From: Oncomelania hupensis | Lineage: Eukaryota; Mollusca; Gastropoda; Littorinimorpha; Pomatiopsidae | Direction: 5' to 3' | DNA length: 64,000 nt | NCBI GenBank assembly: GCA_036898135.1 | Contig: CM072511.1 | Location: 79,116,762 to 79,180,761, forward strand | Shown: positions 21,079 to 32,016 of the stretch, piece after piece | How positions within the stretch are numbered: the stretch's first letter is position 1 | Layout of the letters: the number at the start of each line of letters is the position of its first letter | Position numbers and translations under genes: made by a program | Notes under the pieces: model-generated | Databases searched by the model: none | Told to the model about the DNA's origin: nothing | The model's input: the letters and a program-made list of their open reading frames with translations, nothing else

Positions 21079-24000
21079 ATGGCTGACTTCTGGCAGAAAG
21101 GGGTTGAACTAAATCTAAAAGGCAAACAGCTGACGGAGTACGTCAAATGCCAGGAGAGAATATTGCGTGAAGAAAGAGAAGAACAGCGAAGGCGCGAAGA
21201 AAGAGAATTGGAAGAGAAGCGTCTAGAAAAAGAAATAGAACTAGAACAGAAGCGTCTAGAATCAGAAGAGCAGCGTCGCCGTGAAGACAGAGAATTCGAG
21301 CTGAAGCGTCTTGAGTTCCAGCTAGAAATGGCGCGTATCCAAAACAATCAGCATGCGCCACAAGTCACCAACGACCATACGGCTCCAAAATTGCCAGCTT
21401 TCGTCGACGGGAAGGACCAGATCGACAGCTATCTGGCCAGATTCGAAAGGTTCGCCGAAAGCTCCAATTGGCAACCTCGAGACTGGGCGATTCGACTAAG
21501 TGCACTTCTGACAGGGCAAGCGCTCGAAGTTTACACCAGACTGTCGAACGATGACGCCAAAAACTACGACGTCTTGAAAGAGGCCCTATTGCAGTGCTAC
21601 AACTTTACAGAGAAGGGCTACCGTAAACGCTTCCGTGAATGCCGGCCTAAGTCAGACGAGACGCCAAAGCAGTTTGTGGAGCGCCTGTCGTCATATCTAC
21701 ACAAGTGGGTGGAGTTATCAGGCGAAACGAAGTCTTACGACAGTCTCCATGACCTGATCGTGAAGGAACAATTTCTCAATGCCTGTCACAAGGACCTAGC
21801 GACCCACTTAGAAGAACAAAAGCTGCAGACGCTTAAAGATGTGACTGAGGCTGCTGAAAGATATCTCATCGCTCATGGGAAAACCCTGGGGCCACCCAGC
21901 GCGACGAAACATTTTCAGAAGACTGGAAACCATGTGAACCAGATCCAGGGAAGCCAGACGAGCCAGAGACAGACAGACTCCACGCCTCCTCCCAGGGAAG
22001 GGCATTCAAGGGGCTGTTTCACCTGCAACGCTACAGACCACAGAGCGGCTAACTGTCCTCAAAACAAAAGTAGCGGACAGCGGAGCAGTACGGACAATTC
22101 AGCGGCGGGCAACCGGCAGAGGCGGTTCTCCAATCAACGGCAAACCAGTAGATCTGACCATCAAGTGTGCGGCGGGAGCGTCATTCTTCCGAGTGAGACC
22201 GAGCGCACAGCTACCCCTGCGGACGTGCAAGAGTGCATGACTGATGGCCAACTTCTCCTTGCCAACGGAAAATCCATCCCCGTCGTTGCCAGCGCAGCTG
22301 TGACCGTCCAGAACATGCCTGTTTCCAAGGGACGCGTCGGAAATCATGAAGTGACTGTTCTAAGAGACTCTGGCTGTAGTGGGGTCATCGTCAGAGAAGA
22401 CCTAATCGCTAAAGAACAGTTCACTGGCGATTCAAAATGGACACTTATGGCCGACAGCAAATGTTTGAAAGCGCCAGTTGCGAAAATTCATGTCAACACC
22501 CCTTTCTACACAGGCGAAGTCGAAGCGGTTTGCCTGAAGAAGCCGCTGTACGATTTGATGATCGGGAATATCGACGGCGCGAGACGACCCGACGACCCCG
22601 ATCCAGAGTGGAGTCCTGCCTCAACCCAACACGTCGAAGTTGTGGAGGAGGATCCATTGCCGTTTCCCGATGGAGACCTTACAGAGCTGCTACGGGACAA
22701 TGTGGTTACTCCGGCTCAGCCCTGCCGACCAGAGATCGTCGGTGCTGTTACTACCAGGGCCCAGGCCAAGAGAGACAAGATGTCTACGCCACTGAAGGTC
22801 GCCGACAACTCCAAAGCTGCCATCGTGGACAGAGATAAGCTGATCCAGCTCCAGGAAGCTGATAGTACTTTAAACAAGTACAGGAACCGCCAAGACCACG
22901 TGACCAAGGGCAGTGGTACGGTCTATTTCGAGGTGAAGGCCAAGATCCTGTACAGAATCTTCCAGCACCCGAGGGTCAACGGAGGTAAACCACTACGTCA
23001 AGTCTTGGTACCGTTACCCCTAAGGCGCCAGGTGATGGAGGTAGCGCATGACTCAATCATGGGAGGTCACCTGGGTATCAAGAAGACGTCGGATAGAATC
23101 CAGGCGGTGTTCTACTGGCCAGGACTTCATGCGGACGTCAGCCGTTTCTGCCGATCATGTGACATTTGCCAGAAGACCATACCTCGAGGAAGGGTCCCGA
23201 AAGTGCCTATGCAGAGGATGCCTCTGATCGACCGACCTTTCAAGAGGGTGGCCTTAGACTTAATCGGCGAAATAAGACCTCCGAGTGAAGAAGGTCATCG
23301 ATGGGTACTGACTTTAGTGGACTATGCGACTCGGTACCCAGAAGCAGTGCCTCTGAAGAAGATTGACACTGAAACTGTAGCAGAGGCACTGGTGGACATG
23401 TTCAGTAGACTTGGAGTGCCTGAAGAGATCCTGACAGACCTCGGGACGCAGTTCGTCTCTGACTGCATGAAGGAGGTCAACAGACTGCTGAGCATCCGGC
23501 ATTTGACTACGACACCCTACCATCCAATGTGCAACGGGCTTGTCGAAAAGTTTAATGCTACGTTGAAGTCTACCCTGAAGAAACTGTGCAGCGAGCAGCC
23601 CAGACAATGGCATCGCTACATCAACGCCTTACTTTTCGCCTACAGAGAAGTACCGCAGGAGTCCACCGGCTTCTCTCCGTTCGAACTGCTGTACGGAAGA
23701 ACCATCCGAGGGCCGATGCACATCCTAAAAGAACTGTGGACGAAAGAAGTAGACACCCCAGAGTTGAAGAACAGCTACCAGTACGTGTTTGAGCTACGGG
23801 AGAAGCTGGAGCAGACTCTCGAGATAGCCAGAGAAAACCTGAAGAAGTCCCAAGACTGTGGAAAGCACTACTATGACCGTAGGGCTGTGAACAGGAAGTT
23901 TAAACCTGGCAACAAAGTGCTGGTGCTGCTACCTACTGATCACAATAAGTTGCTGATGCAGTGGAAAGGCCCGTACGAAGTGGAGACCGTGGTGGGGATC

Positions 24001-24564
24001 AACGACTATAAGGTGAAGGTCGGCCAGCATTCCAAGATATACCACGCCAACCTCCTTAAGCTGTATGTGGAAAGGCCATCAGAGACTGTGCACGCGGCCA
24101 CAGCAGCTGGGACCGACAACAGCTTTGACAGCGAAGAACTGTTGGAACTGGGAGACTTCCACAGCAAAGAAGGCATCGATGATGTTAAGCTAGGACCAAG
24201 CTTGACGGAAGGTCAAAAGATGGAGCTCAAGGACCTTTTGGGCGAGTTTCCCCACAATTTCAGCGATGTCCCTGGCTCTACAACTTTGGTCGAACATGAA
24301 GTCCACACCCAGACCTGGAAGGAGCACCTGCAGACCTTGAGGGAGCCGTTCCACCGTCCCGCAGAAGCCAACCTGACCGTGAGACCCAGCAAATGCATCC
24401 TGGGAGCTGACAACGTCGACTGCATCGGACATCCGATGGAAGAAGGAGACAACGGAGGACGCACTGATTCCAGGAAAGCCCACGTGATCGTCGTCTTTGA
24501 CCCTGGGCCGATGACAACCGTAACTGACGAGGGCGCCGTTTCCTTGCGGTTGAAACAACATTGA
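21079..24564 (+). CDS. Gag-protease-integrase polyprotein with RT remnants
   Basis: 1161 residues from the ATG at 21079; the frame is open from 20752 but MADFWQKGVELN is the likely gag start. A charged Glu/Arg coiled coil (about 20-90) is followed by a gag domain (about 100-270) and a CCHC knuckle (C313, C316, H321, C326). The aspartic protease has DSG at 430-432 and LMIGN at 493-497. Integrase has an H2C2 finger (H657, H664, C694, C697), a DDE triad D727, D787, E823 with the standard 35-residue gap, and a GPY-type motif (QWKGPYEVETVVG, 961-973). An RT amino-terminal segment (LTEGQKMELKDLL, 1042 on) then joins directly to an RT carboxy-terminal segment (TWKEHLQTLREPF...LTVRPSKC, 1079-1106). 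The palm, including the catalytic YxDD, is missing, as is most of RNase H. Proteins for capsid, processing and integration appear intact; cDNA synthesis would have to come from elsewhere. Confidence 0.92.
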   Translation: MADFWQKGVELNLKGKQLTEYVKCQERILREEREEQRRREERELEEKRLEKEIELEQKRLESEEQRRREDREFELKRLEFQLEMARIQNNQHAPQVTNDHTAPKLPAFVDGKDQIDSYLARFERFAESSNWQPRDWAIRLSALLTGQALEVYTRLSNDDAKNYDVLKEALLQCYNFTEKGYRKRFRECRPKSDETPKQFVERLSSYLHKWVELSGETKSYDSLHDLIVKEQFLNACHKDLATHLEEQKLQTLKDVTEAAERYLIAHGKTLGPPSATKHFQKTGNHVNQIQGSQTSQRQTDSTPPPREGHSRGCFTCNATDHRAANCPQNKSSGQRSSTDNSAAGNRQRRFSNQRQTSRSDHQVCGGSVILPSETERTATPADVQECMTDGQLLLANGKSIPVVASAAVTVQNMPVSKGRVGNHEVTVLRDSGCSGVIVREDLIAKEQFTGDSKWTLMADSKCLKAPVAKIHVNTPFYTGEVEAVCLKKPLYDLMIGNIDGARRPDDPDPEWSPASTQHVEVVEEDPLPFPDGDLTELLRDNVVTPAQPCRPEIVGAVTTRAQAKRDKMSTPLKVADNSKAAIVDRDKLIQLQEADSTLNKYRNRQDHVTKGSGTVYFEVKAKILYRIFQHPRVNGGKPLRQVLVPLPLRRQVMEVAHDSIMGGHLGIKKTSDRIQAVFYWPGLHADVSRFCRSCDICQKTIPRGRVPKVPMQRMPLIDRPFKRVALDLIGEIRPPSEEGHRWVLTLVDYATRYPEAVPLKKIDTETVAEALVDMFSRLGVPEEILTDLGTQFVSDCMKEVNRLLSIRHLTTTPYHPMCNGLVEKFNATLKSTLKKLCSEQPRQWHRYINALLFAYREVPQESTGFSPFELLYGRTIRGPMHILKELWTKEVDTPELKNSYQYVFELREKLEQTLEIARENLKKSQDCGKHYYDRRAVNRKFKPGNKVLVLLPTDHNKLLMQWKGPYEVETVVGINDYKVKVGQHSKIYHANLLKLYVERPSETVHAATAAGTDNSFDSEELLELGDFHSKEGIDDVKLGPSLTEGQKMELKDLLGEFPHNFSDVPGSTTLVEHEVHTQTWKEHLQTLREPFHRPAEANLTVRPSKCILGADNVDCIGHPMEEGDNGGRTDSRKAHVIVVFDPGPMTTVTDEGAVSLRLKQH

Positions 24565-24741
24565 CTGTGTGGAGAACATTGGCAATATCTAAACAGATTT
24601 GAAGATGAAAACCATTGACTCTGTGTGAATGAACTGAGAACGTTGATAGTGTTCAGACAGGCTGAAATAAGTCTTAATTCTGTACTTTGTTTGTGCATTA
24701 CGTTTCAACGTTGTTGAAAGAAATTAGGTAAATTTCTTCTT

Positions 24742-24751
24742 GAGTGGGGGG
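24742..24751 (+). promoter_or_regulatory. Polypurine tract (probable)
   Basis: gagtgggggg lies three bases before the 3' LTR, where plus-strand DNA synthesis would be primed. Confidence 0.6.
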
Positions 24752-24754
24752 TTA

Positions 24755-25370
24755 TGTTACGTTGAAACGCGAATGATAGTATGGCTGAAGCATGTACGAT
24801 AGATCTAATCGTTTCGATTTGCAAAGTATTCAATAATAGAGTTTATTTACCTTTGATTTGAGTTTGCATTGTTGTTAGGAAAGGCTTTGTATAACGTTGA
24901 TAATTTGCGAAGTTTCTGGATCTGCGTGTTTACTCTTGATAGAAATTTCCGGATGGATATCGAAGGTCGTGAATGTTCCCGGAAGTAGAGAAAATGTGTA
25001 ATGACGTAAGCCAGTGATGACGATCTTTAGTTCGATTGGTGGCAGTACGTCATTTCTACCATGTACCCAATTGTTCCAGAAAAGAGAGAGGTTATTTAAT
25101 CGTGTGCCGAGTCGCTGTTGAGAGAGTAAAGTTGTTGATAGTGATTTGGAAAGTTGCTGTGAAAGTTGTTGAGTTGAATTGAGAATTGTATGCAGTTGTT
25201 GATGTGTGCTGAATAAAAGTGGAAAACTTCATACGTCGACTTTGTGACTTGTACGCTGTTTGGACGGGCTGTGTGAATAAACGAATCTGAGTTACACCCT
25301 ATCAGGAATTCAAGCATCGGGGCTGAATCAGATACTGATAGAAAACACCAACATCAAACGGAGTGTAACA
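24755..25370 (+). repeat. 3' LTR (616 bp)
   Basis: Same length and ends as the 5' LTR, offset exactly 4778 bases. The single difference noticed is A at 25264. Confidence 0.95.
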
Positions 25371-25840
25371 AAACCCATCTTCAAGGATCTGTCTTGGGAC
25401 CTTTATTATTCCTTGTATACATTAATGATATTGTTATGAAGATTGAATCCATCATCAAACTCTTTGCTGACGACATTAGCATGTCTCTAGCCCTGAAAAA
25501 CCCTGACATTCGAGCCCAAATTCTAAACTCAGACCTAGAGAAAATTAGTAACTGGGCAAAAAATGGAAAGTAAATTTCAACTAACAAAAACCCGAACTCT
25601 TAACCTTTAAACGTGACACGTTGCCAAACTATTCTCTAACATTTGTTTGACGATGCCCGTACTCAAACGATTGGTCTTCTTGATCCCATCCTCAGGGAAG
25701 TTAATACCCTACTCTTTGGAACTGCAGACAGGTCATTGTAAAACTATACCAACATGTTTTCAACTGTCCACACATTCTACCTTTCATGTAACCGCTTCTG
25801 ACCGCATCGCATTTTATTTTCATACGACTTTCCACACACT

Positions 25841-25914
25841 GAAAGATGGAGTACACTGGTTAAACGATCGTCTGTGGGGCCCCAACGGTTTTTGAGTTAC
25901 GGGATAGGATAGGA
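25841..25914 (+). pseudogene. RTE-like LINE copy G (74-bp 3' end)
   Basis: Only the last 74 bases of the family (gaaagatggagtacactgg to the gggataggatagga tail), flanked by an exact 11-bp duplication TTCCACACACT (25830-25840, 25915-25925). An extreme 5' truncation. Confidence 0.9.
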
Positions 25915-26308
25915 TTCCACACACTTGGCTTTCTAACTTTGATCTTCTACACAAATCTGTTAGTTTCTTAAGGTATAGGTCTCTCGCACCGGCCCTTCCC
26001 CTTGTTTGTTTTTTGGGAATATTTTTAGTTTGTGATGCTTAACTATTCCTGACAACTCCTCAAACGTTTGTGTTTGTCAGTATTGTTTTATTCAGTTCAT
26101 TTAGGCTTTTTTAAATTTGTTTTAAATTTACATTTATTTCTAATTTGTTTTTTTTTGTATTTATATCAATGTCTTGTTTGTTGTTTGCTGTCGTCCGCCA
26201 GTGATATTTGTTATACATTATTTATTATTTAGGTAGCACTCATGCTTTGTGGTTCTGTGCGCCCTGATGTTTTGTCTTGCATTAATATCTGGTTTGTTGA
26301 ATAAATTT

Positions 26309-26935
26309 ACAGTGTATGTTTACATCAAACTCTATAACAGAAGAAAGAAGAAAGATAACGTAGTACTTTTCGGAGGTGGGGGCAGGAGAGAGAGAGAGAG
26401 GGGGGGGGGAAGTCAGTAAAACTAGTGGCCCCGAAATAAAACTATTACCGAAATGGCATTTGAACAACAAACGTGTTCCGAGGTTGGATTAGATTTACAA
26501 TGAGCTGACACAACGCAATTAGCAAATACATTAATGCCCCTCCTTGATAATCTGGACTAAAGAGCAGTAAACCTGACCATCTCAAAGTTTCAACGGTCAC
26601 TGGCAAGATAATAAAAGGGGAGTAATAATGCCTGTCCAAGAACAGACTACGCACAAGGATTTTTCCCTTTTCCCCTTCGAGATTTTGAAATTGCGGAAGA
26701 AACTGCCATAATGTGATAATGATTTCTCAGTGAAAGACCACATGGCTGACCACAATAGTAAGGGGCCACACGCGAGCCAGAGCTTCTGTACTGTGTGTAC
26801 TGTACTCTTCAGGTTGACTCCACAAGGCAATTAGTCATATAATGGCAAGGTTTAGTATTCGTCTTGGCCAGACAAAAGGCAGAAGAAGAAGAAGAAGAAG
26901 AAGAAGATTTGCTCAGTGTGAGTGTGTGTGTGTGA

Positions 26936-27017
<82 letters not shown>

Positions 27018-27238
27018 TTTCCCCATCTCTCATTAACCACGCAAACGCAAAGTGAAAAAGTGACAAAAATACAGTTGAGGCAATAAACGCCGTGCCTTCA
27101 ATCCCATTTAATCCCCATTAACTACCTGGGTCTCCTTTCTTTACCCACCCACCTAGTACTCCGTCCCTAAGACTTCCACCCTACGCTCCGTGCTCCTTTC
27201 CCTCCTCCCTCCACTCTAGGAAATCACCATCATTCTGT
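26309..27238. other. Stretch without recognised gene; (TCTG)n(TC)n
   Basis: It contains a G-run near 26401, an AAG run near 26881-26907 and a TG/TCTG/TC microsatellite at about 26920-27014. The pyrimidine-rich stretch ending ctctag at 27219 resembles a splice acceptor, but see the LINE3 entry. Confidence 0.6.
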
Positions 27239-27255
27239 ACACACAACTATCCAAT
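27239..27255 (+). repeat. 17-bp direct repeat, left (LINE3 target duplication)
   Basis: acacacaactatccaat, repeated exactly at 32281-32297. Interpreted as the target-site duplication of LINE3. Confidence 0.75.
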
Positions 27256-27873
27256 GGTGATCGCCAAAGAAGAGTTCCAGGTGTAGTGCTTTTCCATGAC
27301 TCTATCATGAATGGGATTGATGCTGCAAGACTAGGAAAAGCCCACCAAGTATACGTCCGCAAAATCAAGACTCCGACATGCGAAGACGTTGAAAATGAAG
27401 TTCAGAAGATGGAGGAAATTGTGGATTCCGTCATCATCCACTGTGGCATCAACAACCTGAGACAACATCAGGATCCTTTGCAGGCTGTCATTTCCATACT
27501 CAGCGCTATCCGAGCTCTACGACAGCAGCGCCCCAAGGTTCGGGTAGTAGTAAGCAGAATTGCCCCAGTAAAGGACCCAGAATTGTTGGCAAAACGTGAT
27601 CTGTTCAATGCAGTTTTGTTCAAAGAAGTGATAGAAATGAAAGACCGATTTATTACATTCATCAGTCATGATCAGCTGCTAGATCCTTCGCTTAGAAACC
27701 GAGACGGCATCCATCCGAGTCAGAGGGGATCCGCTGCTCTAGCTAGGAACCTTGGACGACACATTCATTCGTTGTTTTGGCAAAGCCCTCGACGACCCTT
27801 TCGTAGTCAAGTTTTCAGGCAAGACTGGTGGGACTGGCGAGGGCAGCGGATAGCCTCTGGAACATGGCGATGA
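27256..27873 (+). pseudogene. LINE3 ORF1 fragment with SGNH-esterase domain
   Basis: The frame is open from the element's left edge; no ATG precedes the conserved core, so the 5' end is missing. Counting from 27286, block I is FHDSIMNG (Ser6), block III is HCGINNL (Gly54, Asn56) and block V is DGIHPS (Asp140, His143). These are the Ser, Gly/Asn and Asp-His positions of SGNH hydrolases. The end is basic and aromatic (RRPFRSQVFRQDWWDWRGQR). Esterase domains are established in ORF1 of CR1-type LINEs, with roles proposed in membrane or lipid interaction. Pairing one with an RNase H-bearing ORF2 is less familiar to me. A lone host exon is possible but is disfavoured by the flanking direct repeats. 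Confidence 0.7.
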
Positions 27874-28220
27874 ATGTTCAGTTGTGACACTATATGTTTA
27901 TTTTAATGTAATTTAAAAAAAAAAAAAATAATATTCCATATAATTTATTTATTTAATTTATTTATTTCTGTATTTATTTCAATTTTAATTTTTATTGATT
28001 GATTGATTGATTTATTTTTGGTTTTTAAATTGATAACATGATATCAAAATACCTTGTTTTATATTTATCACAATTTCATCACCATGTCTTCTCTGTAGAA
28101 TTGTTTTAATAATTACTGCAACATAACTTGTGATTTTCATAAGTTTTCTGGTTGTGTAATTCATATAGATTTCTTACAATAACTCTTTATTATATTATTA
28201 TTTTTCCTTTTACTTTGAGA

Positions 28221-28285
<65 letters not shown>

Positions 28286-28288
28286 CAT

Positions 28289-31200
28289 ATGAATAAAGAA
28301 AAGCTTTATATTTTTCAATGGAATTGTAGGTCACTTGCTACGAACATACAATATCTTGTTAGATTTTTAAAAGATCATAGTCCTCATGTGTTATGCTTAC
28401 AATCTTTGAACGTTGTAAGAGGAAAGCTGCCAAAGCTTCATGGATATTATTATCCTCCTGTGTCAGAACTGTCGTCCAGTAAAATCAACACTGCTTTATA
28501 CGTCAGAAATGATTTGGATTATAGCATTATTACTTCGCCAGTTGGACAAACTGTGATTGACGTGTTTTCATCGGCTATAAAGTTGAAAGTGAATTCTAAT
28601 ATTTGTTTAAATGTGATGTCTGTTTACTATCCAAAAGGTCCAAATAATTTTAATAGTGACTGGCTTCGAAACATTGATGGATCTGAGAAATGGATAATAA
28701 CTGGAGACTTTAATGCTCATTCTTCATTATGGGATAATGATTATACGGGTGTTTCGAATTATCGATTAATTGACAATATTTTGGATTCTTCTCTAATAAT
28801 TATGAATGATGGAAGAATAACTCGTGTCCCTGACTCTTCTGCACATCGTCCTTCAGCAATTGATTTGACATTAGTTTCGTCCAATATTGCTATTGATTGT
28901 ACTTGGGACATTGAAATTGATACACTTGGTAGTGATCACTTCCCTTTAATATTATTATTTAATGAAACAGTAGACATACAGTTGGAAGCTGATACAGTAG
29001 CAAAATATATTTATGGACGTGCTAACTGGGATTTATTTCAATCTAATCTTTGAAATATGAAACTAACTTTATACAATGTGACGACATCAATAATGTATAT
29101 GCAACTTTTGCTAATTTAATTCACGAAGCAGCAAGTAATTCTATTCCAAAGAAAAGAACTACATGTAAGACTAATCATAAGGGAAACATTTGGTGGACTG
29201 AAAATTGTGAAGTAGCAGTTAAAAAAAAAAAGATTGCCTACAAAAAATGGTTAAAAAATAAAAATGATATTACATTTAAAGAGATGAAATGTACAAAACT
29301 TAATTGTAACAAAGTTATTGCTCTTGCTAAGAAACAATTTTGGTTAAACTTTAGTACGAAAGAAATTGTAACATCGCAAGATGCAAGGAAAACATGGAAA
29401 AAAGTAACTGAAATGAAAAAAAGTGTCCAGCTCCCAAATTGTCCTATTAAAATAGTAGGTAAGGAATTTGCATCTCCTAGTGATAAGGCAGAGGAATTAG
29501 CTAAATTGTTTTCAAAAACTAGTACTTCTAAAGAGTTGCCACAAGATATATTAAATGAAAGAAATAAAGCTGAACAAACAGAAGAATTTACTAACCCTTT
29601 GCCTGATAGTAGTTTATTTATTAATTCTGAAATTTTATTTTCTGAAGTTAAAGATGCTATTGATGTCCTGGGTAAGAAAAACTCTGCGGTAGGAATTGAT
29701 GGATTATCATACTTTGTTATCTCATCTTCCCTTAAGGTGGATGCACTGTTTGCATAATATAATTAACAAATGTTGGGAAACTGGGATTTTGCCTGATGTA
29801 TGGAAATCGTCTATTGTGATACCAATTGTAAAATCAGGAAAGCCTCGATCTGATCCAGCTAGTTATAGACCAATTGCCTTAACGTCTCATGTTTCTAAAC
29901 TCATGGAAAAAATAATACTAGATAGGTTAGTATATTATTGTGATAAAAATAACGTTATACCAAATAATCAAGCTGGTTTTAAGAAAGGCAGGTCAGTCAA
30001 TGATCATTTAGTTAAATTAACTACAAATATAAAACAGCAATTTGCTAAGAAAAAAAGTGTACTAGCGACCTTTTTTGATATTAAAAAAGCGTATGATCGA
30101 GTATGGCATTCTAGGTTATTGTATAAGATAAAAAAAGATAGGACTCTCTGGGAATATATATAATTATATACAAAATTTTCTTCAAGGAAGAAATATAAAA
30201 GTCAAAGTTGGAAATTCATATTCGAGCTCTCATAATACAGATATGGGGATTCCGCAAGGATCTATTGTGTCACCTCTTTTGTTCAATATATTGATATATG
30301 ATTTACCAAAAGTAGTTAGTAACAAATTTACATTAGCTCAGTATGCTGATGATATTGCTTTGTGGTGTAATGTTTCGCTTAGAAAGAAAACGTCAATGTT
30401 TGAAATCAATCATATTAATAAAGTTTATCAGATTGAAATAGACAATATAAGTAAATATCTGAAGATTAATGGTTTGGAATTATCGAAAGAAAAAACAAAT
30501 ATGATATTATTTAATAATGGTCAAAGTCCTAGAATTATGCCTAGGATATTTTTGGACAGTGAAGAACTACAATATGTGAGTGAAGTAAAATTTTTAGGAG
30601 TGTATTTAACTTCTAAGTTGAATTGGAAAAAACATATTGAATATTTATTACAAAAAGCAGTAAAAAGTTTAAATTTAATTAAAATCATTAGCAAGCAGAT
30701 TTGGGGGCAAGATGTGAAGACTTTGGTTCACATAGCATGTGCTTTGGTTCGTTCAAAATTATGTTTTGGGCAAGAAGTTTATTTTTCTGCATCACGTTGC
30801 CATCTTCAAAAATTATATAGTTTAGACAGTAAAGCCATAAAATTTGCTCTTGGAGTTCCTGTACACACTCGAACAATAGATGCTTATAAAACAGCAGGTG
30901 TATTACCATTAGATCAATATAGGAAATTAGCGTGCACTAAATATATAATAAGATCAAAAGCTGTAGATAATTTTACTAACCAGGAACTTTTTATTAGATC
31001 TGATATTGAGTTTCCTAAAAGAGCTAGACACATTAGAAGCCTTATTACCATAGCAACTTTTACACAAGAGCTTCTTGAGGAATGTCAAATTACTAATGAA
31101 ACAGTTGCTACACGTGTAATAACGCCTCCTATCCCACCCTGGGAGTTAAAAAAGGCGAATTTTGATTATGATTATAGTTCTGTATCAAAACATTCAGATA

Positions 31201-32016
31201 AAGATATGGTAGTCATAGATGCTCGCATAAATTTAAATGAAAAATATAATAATAGTTTAAAAATTTTCACTGATGGTTCTGTATTAGAATCAGAAAACGC
31301 GGGGTCTGCTTTTGTCATTCCTGATTTGAAAATATGTGAGTCATTTCATTTAGGAAAAGGATTTTCAATTTTTACAGCAGAATTAATAGCTATCTTAATG
31401 GCTTTAAATAAACTTGCTAGTTTGCCTACTGCTTTCTATAGTATAGTAATTTGCGTGGATTCACAGTCTGTTTTACAGGCTTTGAATACTACAAATAACA
31501 AGGAACGGCAAGAAATAATTTTTTGAAATCAAACATGTTGTTTGTTTGATTATAAATGCAACAGAAGTTAATTTCTGTTGGATACCATCACATTGTGGTT
31601 TTATATTTAATGACTGGGCAGATCGAGAGGCAAAGAATGGGGCTCTGAATTTGAATTCAGTTACTGTTCACATATCTCTATCTACCAAAGAAGCAATCAA
31701 TAGAATAGAAAAAGTAATTTTTAAAAAATACAATTATTCACCCCAATATTCCTTGCATGTTGGTTTTTCTAGACCTGTTATAACATTAGCATATAGAATT
31801 CTTTTAAATTCATTACGAACTAAATTTTGTAAAAATATTTTTTGCTCATGTAATTGTGCCTTTTCACTGGTTCATATACTGTTTAAATGCACTGATTTTG
31901 ACTTTTTGCTACCAGTGGAAATGACAAACATTAAGATTCTAAGTGATTTAAATTTTTCAGTTTGTTTAAAGTTGGCAAAATGTTTTATTTATTTATCTGT
32001 TGGAAGATTTATGTAG
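28289..32016 (+). pseudogene. LINE3 ORF2: endonuclease, RT and RNase H, four frameshifts
   Basis: Five consecutive frames (28289-29053, 29050-29757, 29696-30163, 30243-31526, 31546-32016) read as one protein. The endonuclease has FQWNCRSL, TGDFNAHSSLWD, SAIDLTLVSS and GSDHFPLIL, but LQS stands where the catalytic Glu (LQE) is expected. RT has NNQAGFKKGRSVNDH, FFDIKKAYDRVWH, GIPQGSIVSPLLFN and YADD (30342-30353). RNase H has FTDGSV, AELIAI, CVDSQSV and NDWADREAK. A CxCx..HxxxxC-like motif (CSCNCAFSLVHILFKC) lies at the end. Each frameshift can be explained by one base in a short homopolymer: T-runs near 29051, 29724 and 31518, and A7 near 30131. Either recent decay or assembly error is possible. 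Confidence 0.85.

Larger units (their letters stand above)
19977..25370 (+). mobile_element. Young Gmr1-like Ty3/gypsy-type LTR retrotransposon, RT-deleted
   Basis: 5394 bp with two 616-bp LTRs that differ, as far as I can see, at one base (20486 G, 25264 A), flanked by the 5-bp duplication AAACC (19972-19976, 25371-25375). One open frame encodes gag, protease, integrase and only remnants of reverse transcriptase. Integrase lies before RT. That order is usual for Ty1/copia but here goes with a gypsy-type H2C2/GPY integrase, as in Gmr1-like elements. It is inserted in the RT region of the CR1/L2-like LINE. Near-identical LTRs mean a recent insertion despite the missing RT core. Confidence 0.93.
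18005..26308 (+). mobile_element. Decayed CR1/L2/jockey-like LINE hosting four insertions
   Basis: LINE sequence is found at 18005-18263, 18770-19326, 19506-19976, 25371-25840 and 25926-26308. The pieces between are later insertions: RTE-like copy B, a SINE, an LTR element and the 74-bp copy G. Removing copy B restores one open frame reading through TIRSRDATWLTNKIRNALKRR. RT motifs: WKTAHVPPIHKKG, YRPISLLSCMGKILER, QGSVLGPLLFLVYIND and FADD (25463-25474). There are several stops and frameshifts, and an in-frame 12-bp duplication (19592-19615) doubles NYRP. The 3' UTR (about 26040-26308) matches the minus-strand copy at 48413-48690 and ends near an AATAAA. Confidence 0.8.

Noticed and set aside
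24690..24712. Inverted copy of the LTR end (tacgtttcaacg) just before the 3' LTR as a second terminus
   Set aside because: Only about 12 bases and self-palindromic; too short to call.
27200..27873. Host gene exon with splice acceptor at 27219 (pyrimidine tract then ctctag) and an SGNH-esterase domain
   Set aside because: The exact 17-bp repeat at 27239 and 32281 places the esterase ORF inside a LINE insertion; a TE ORF1 explains it better. Not fully excluded.
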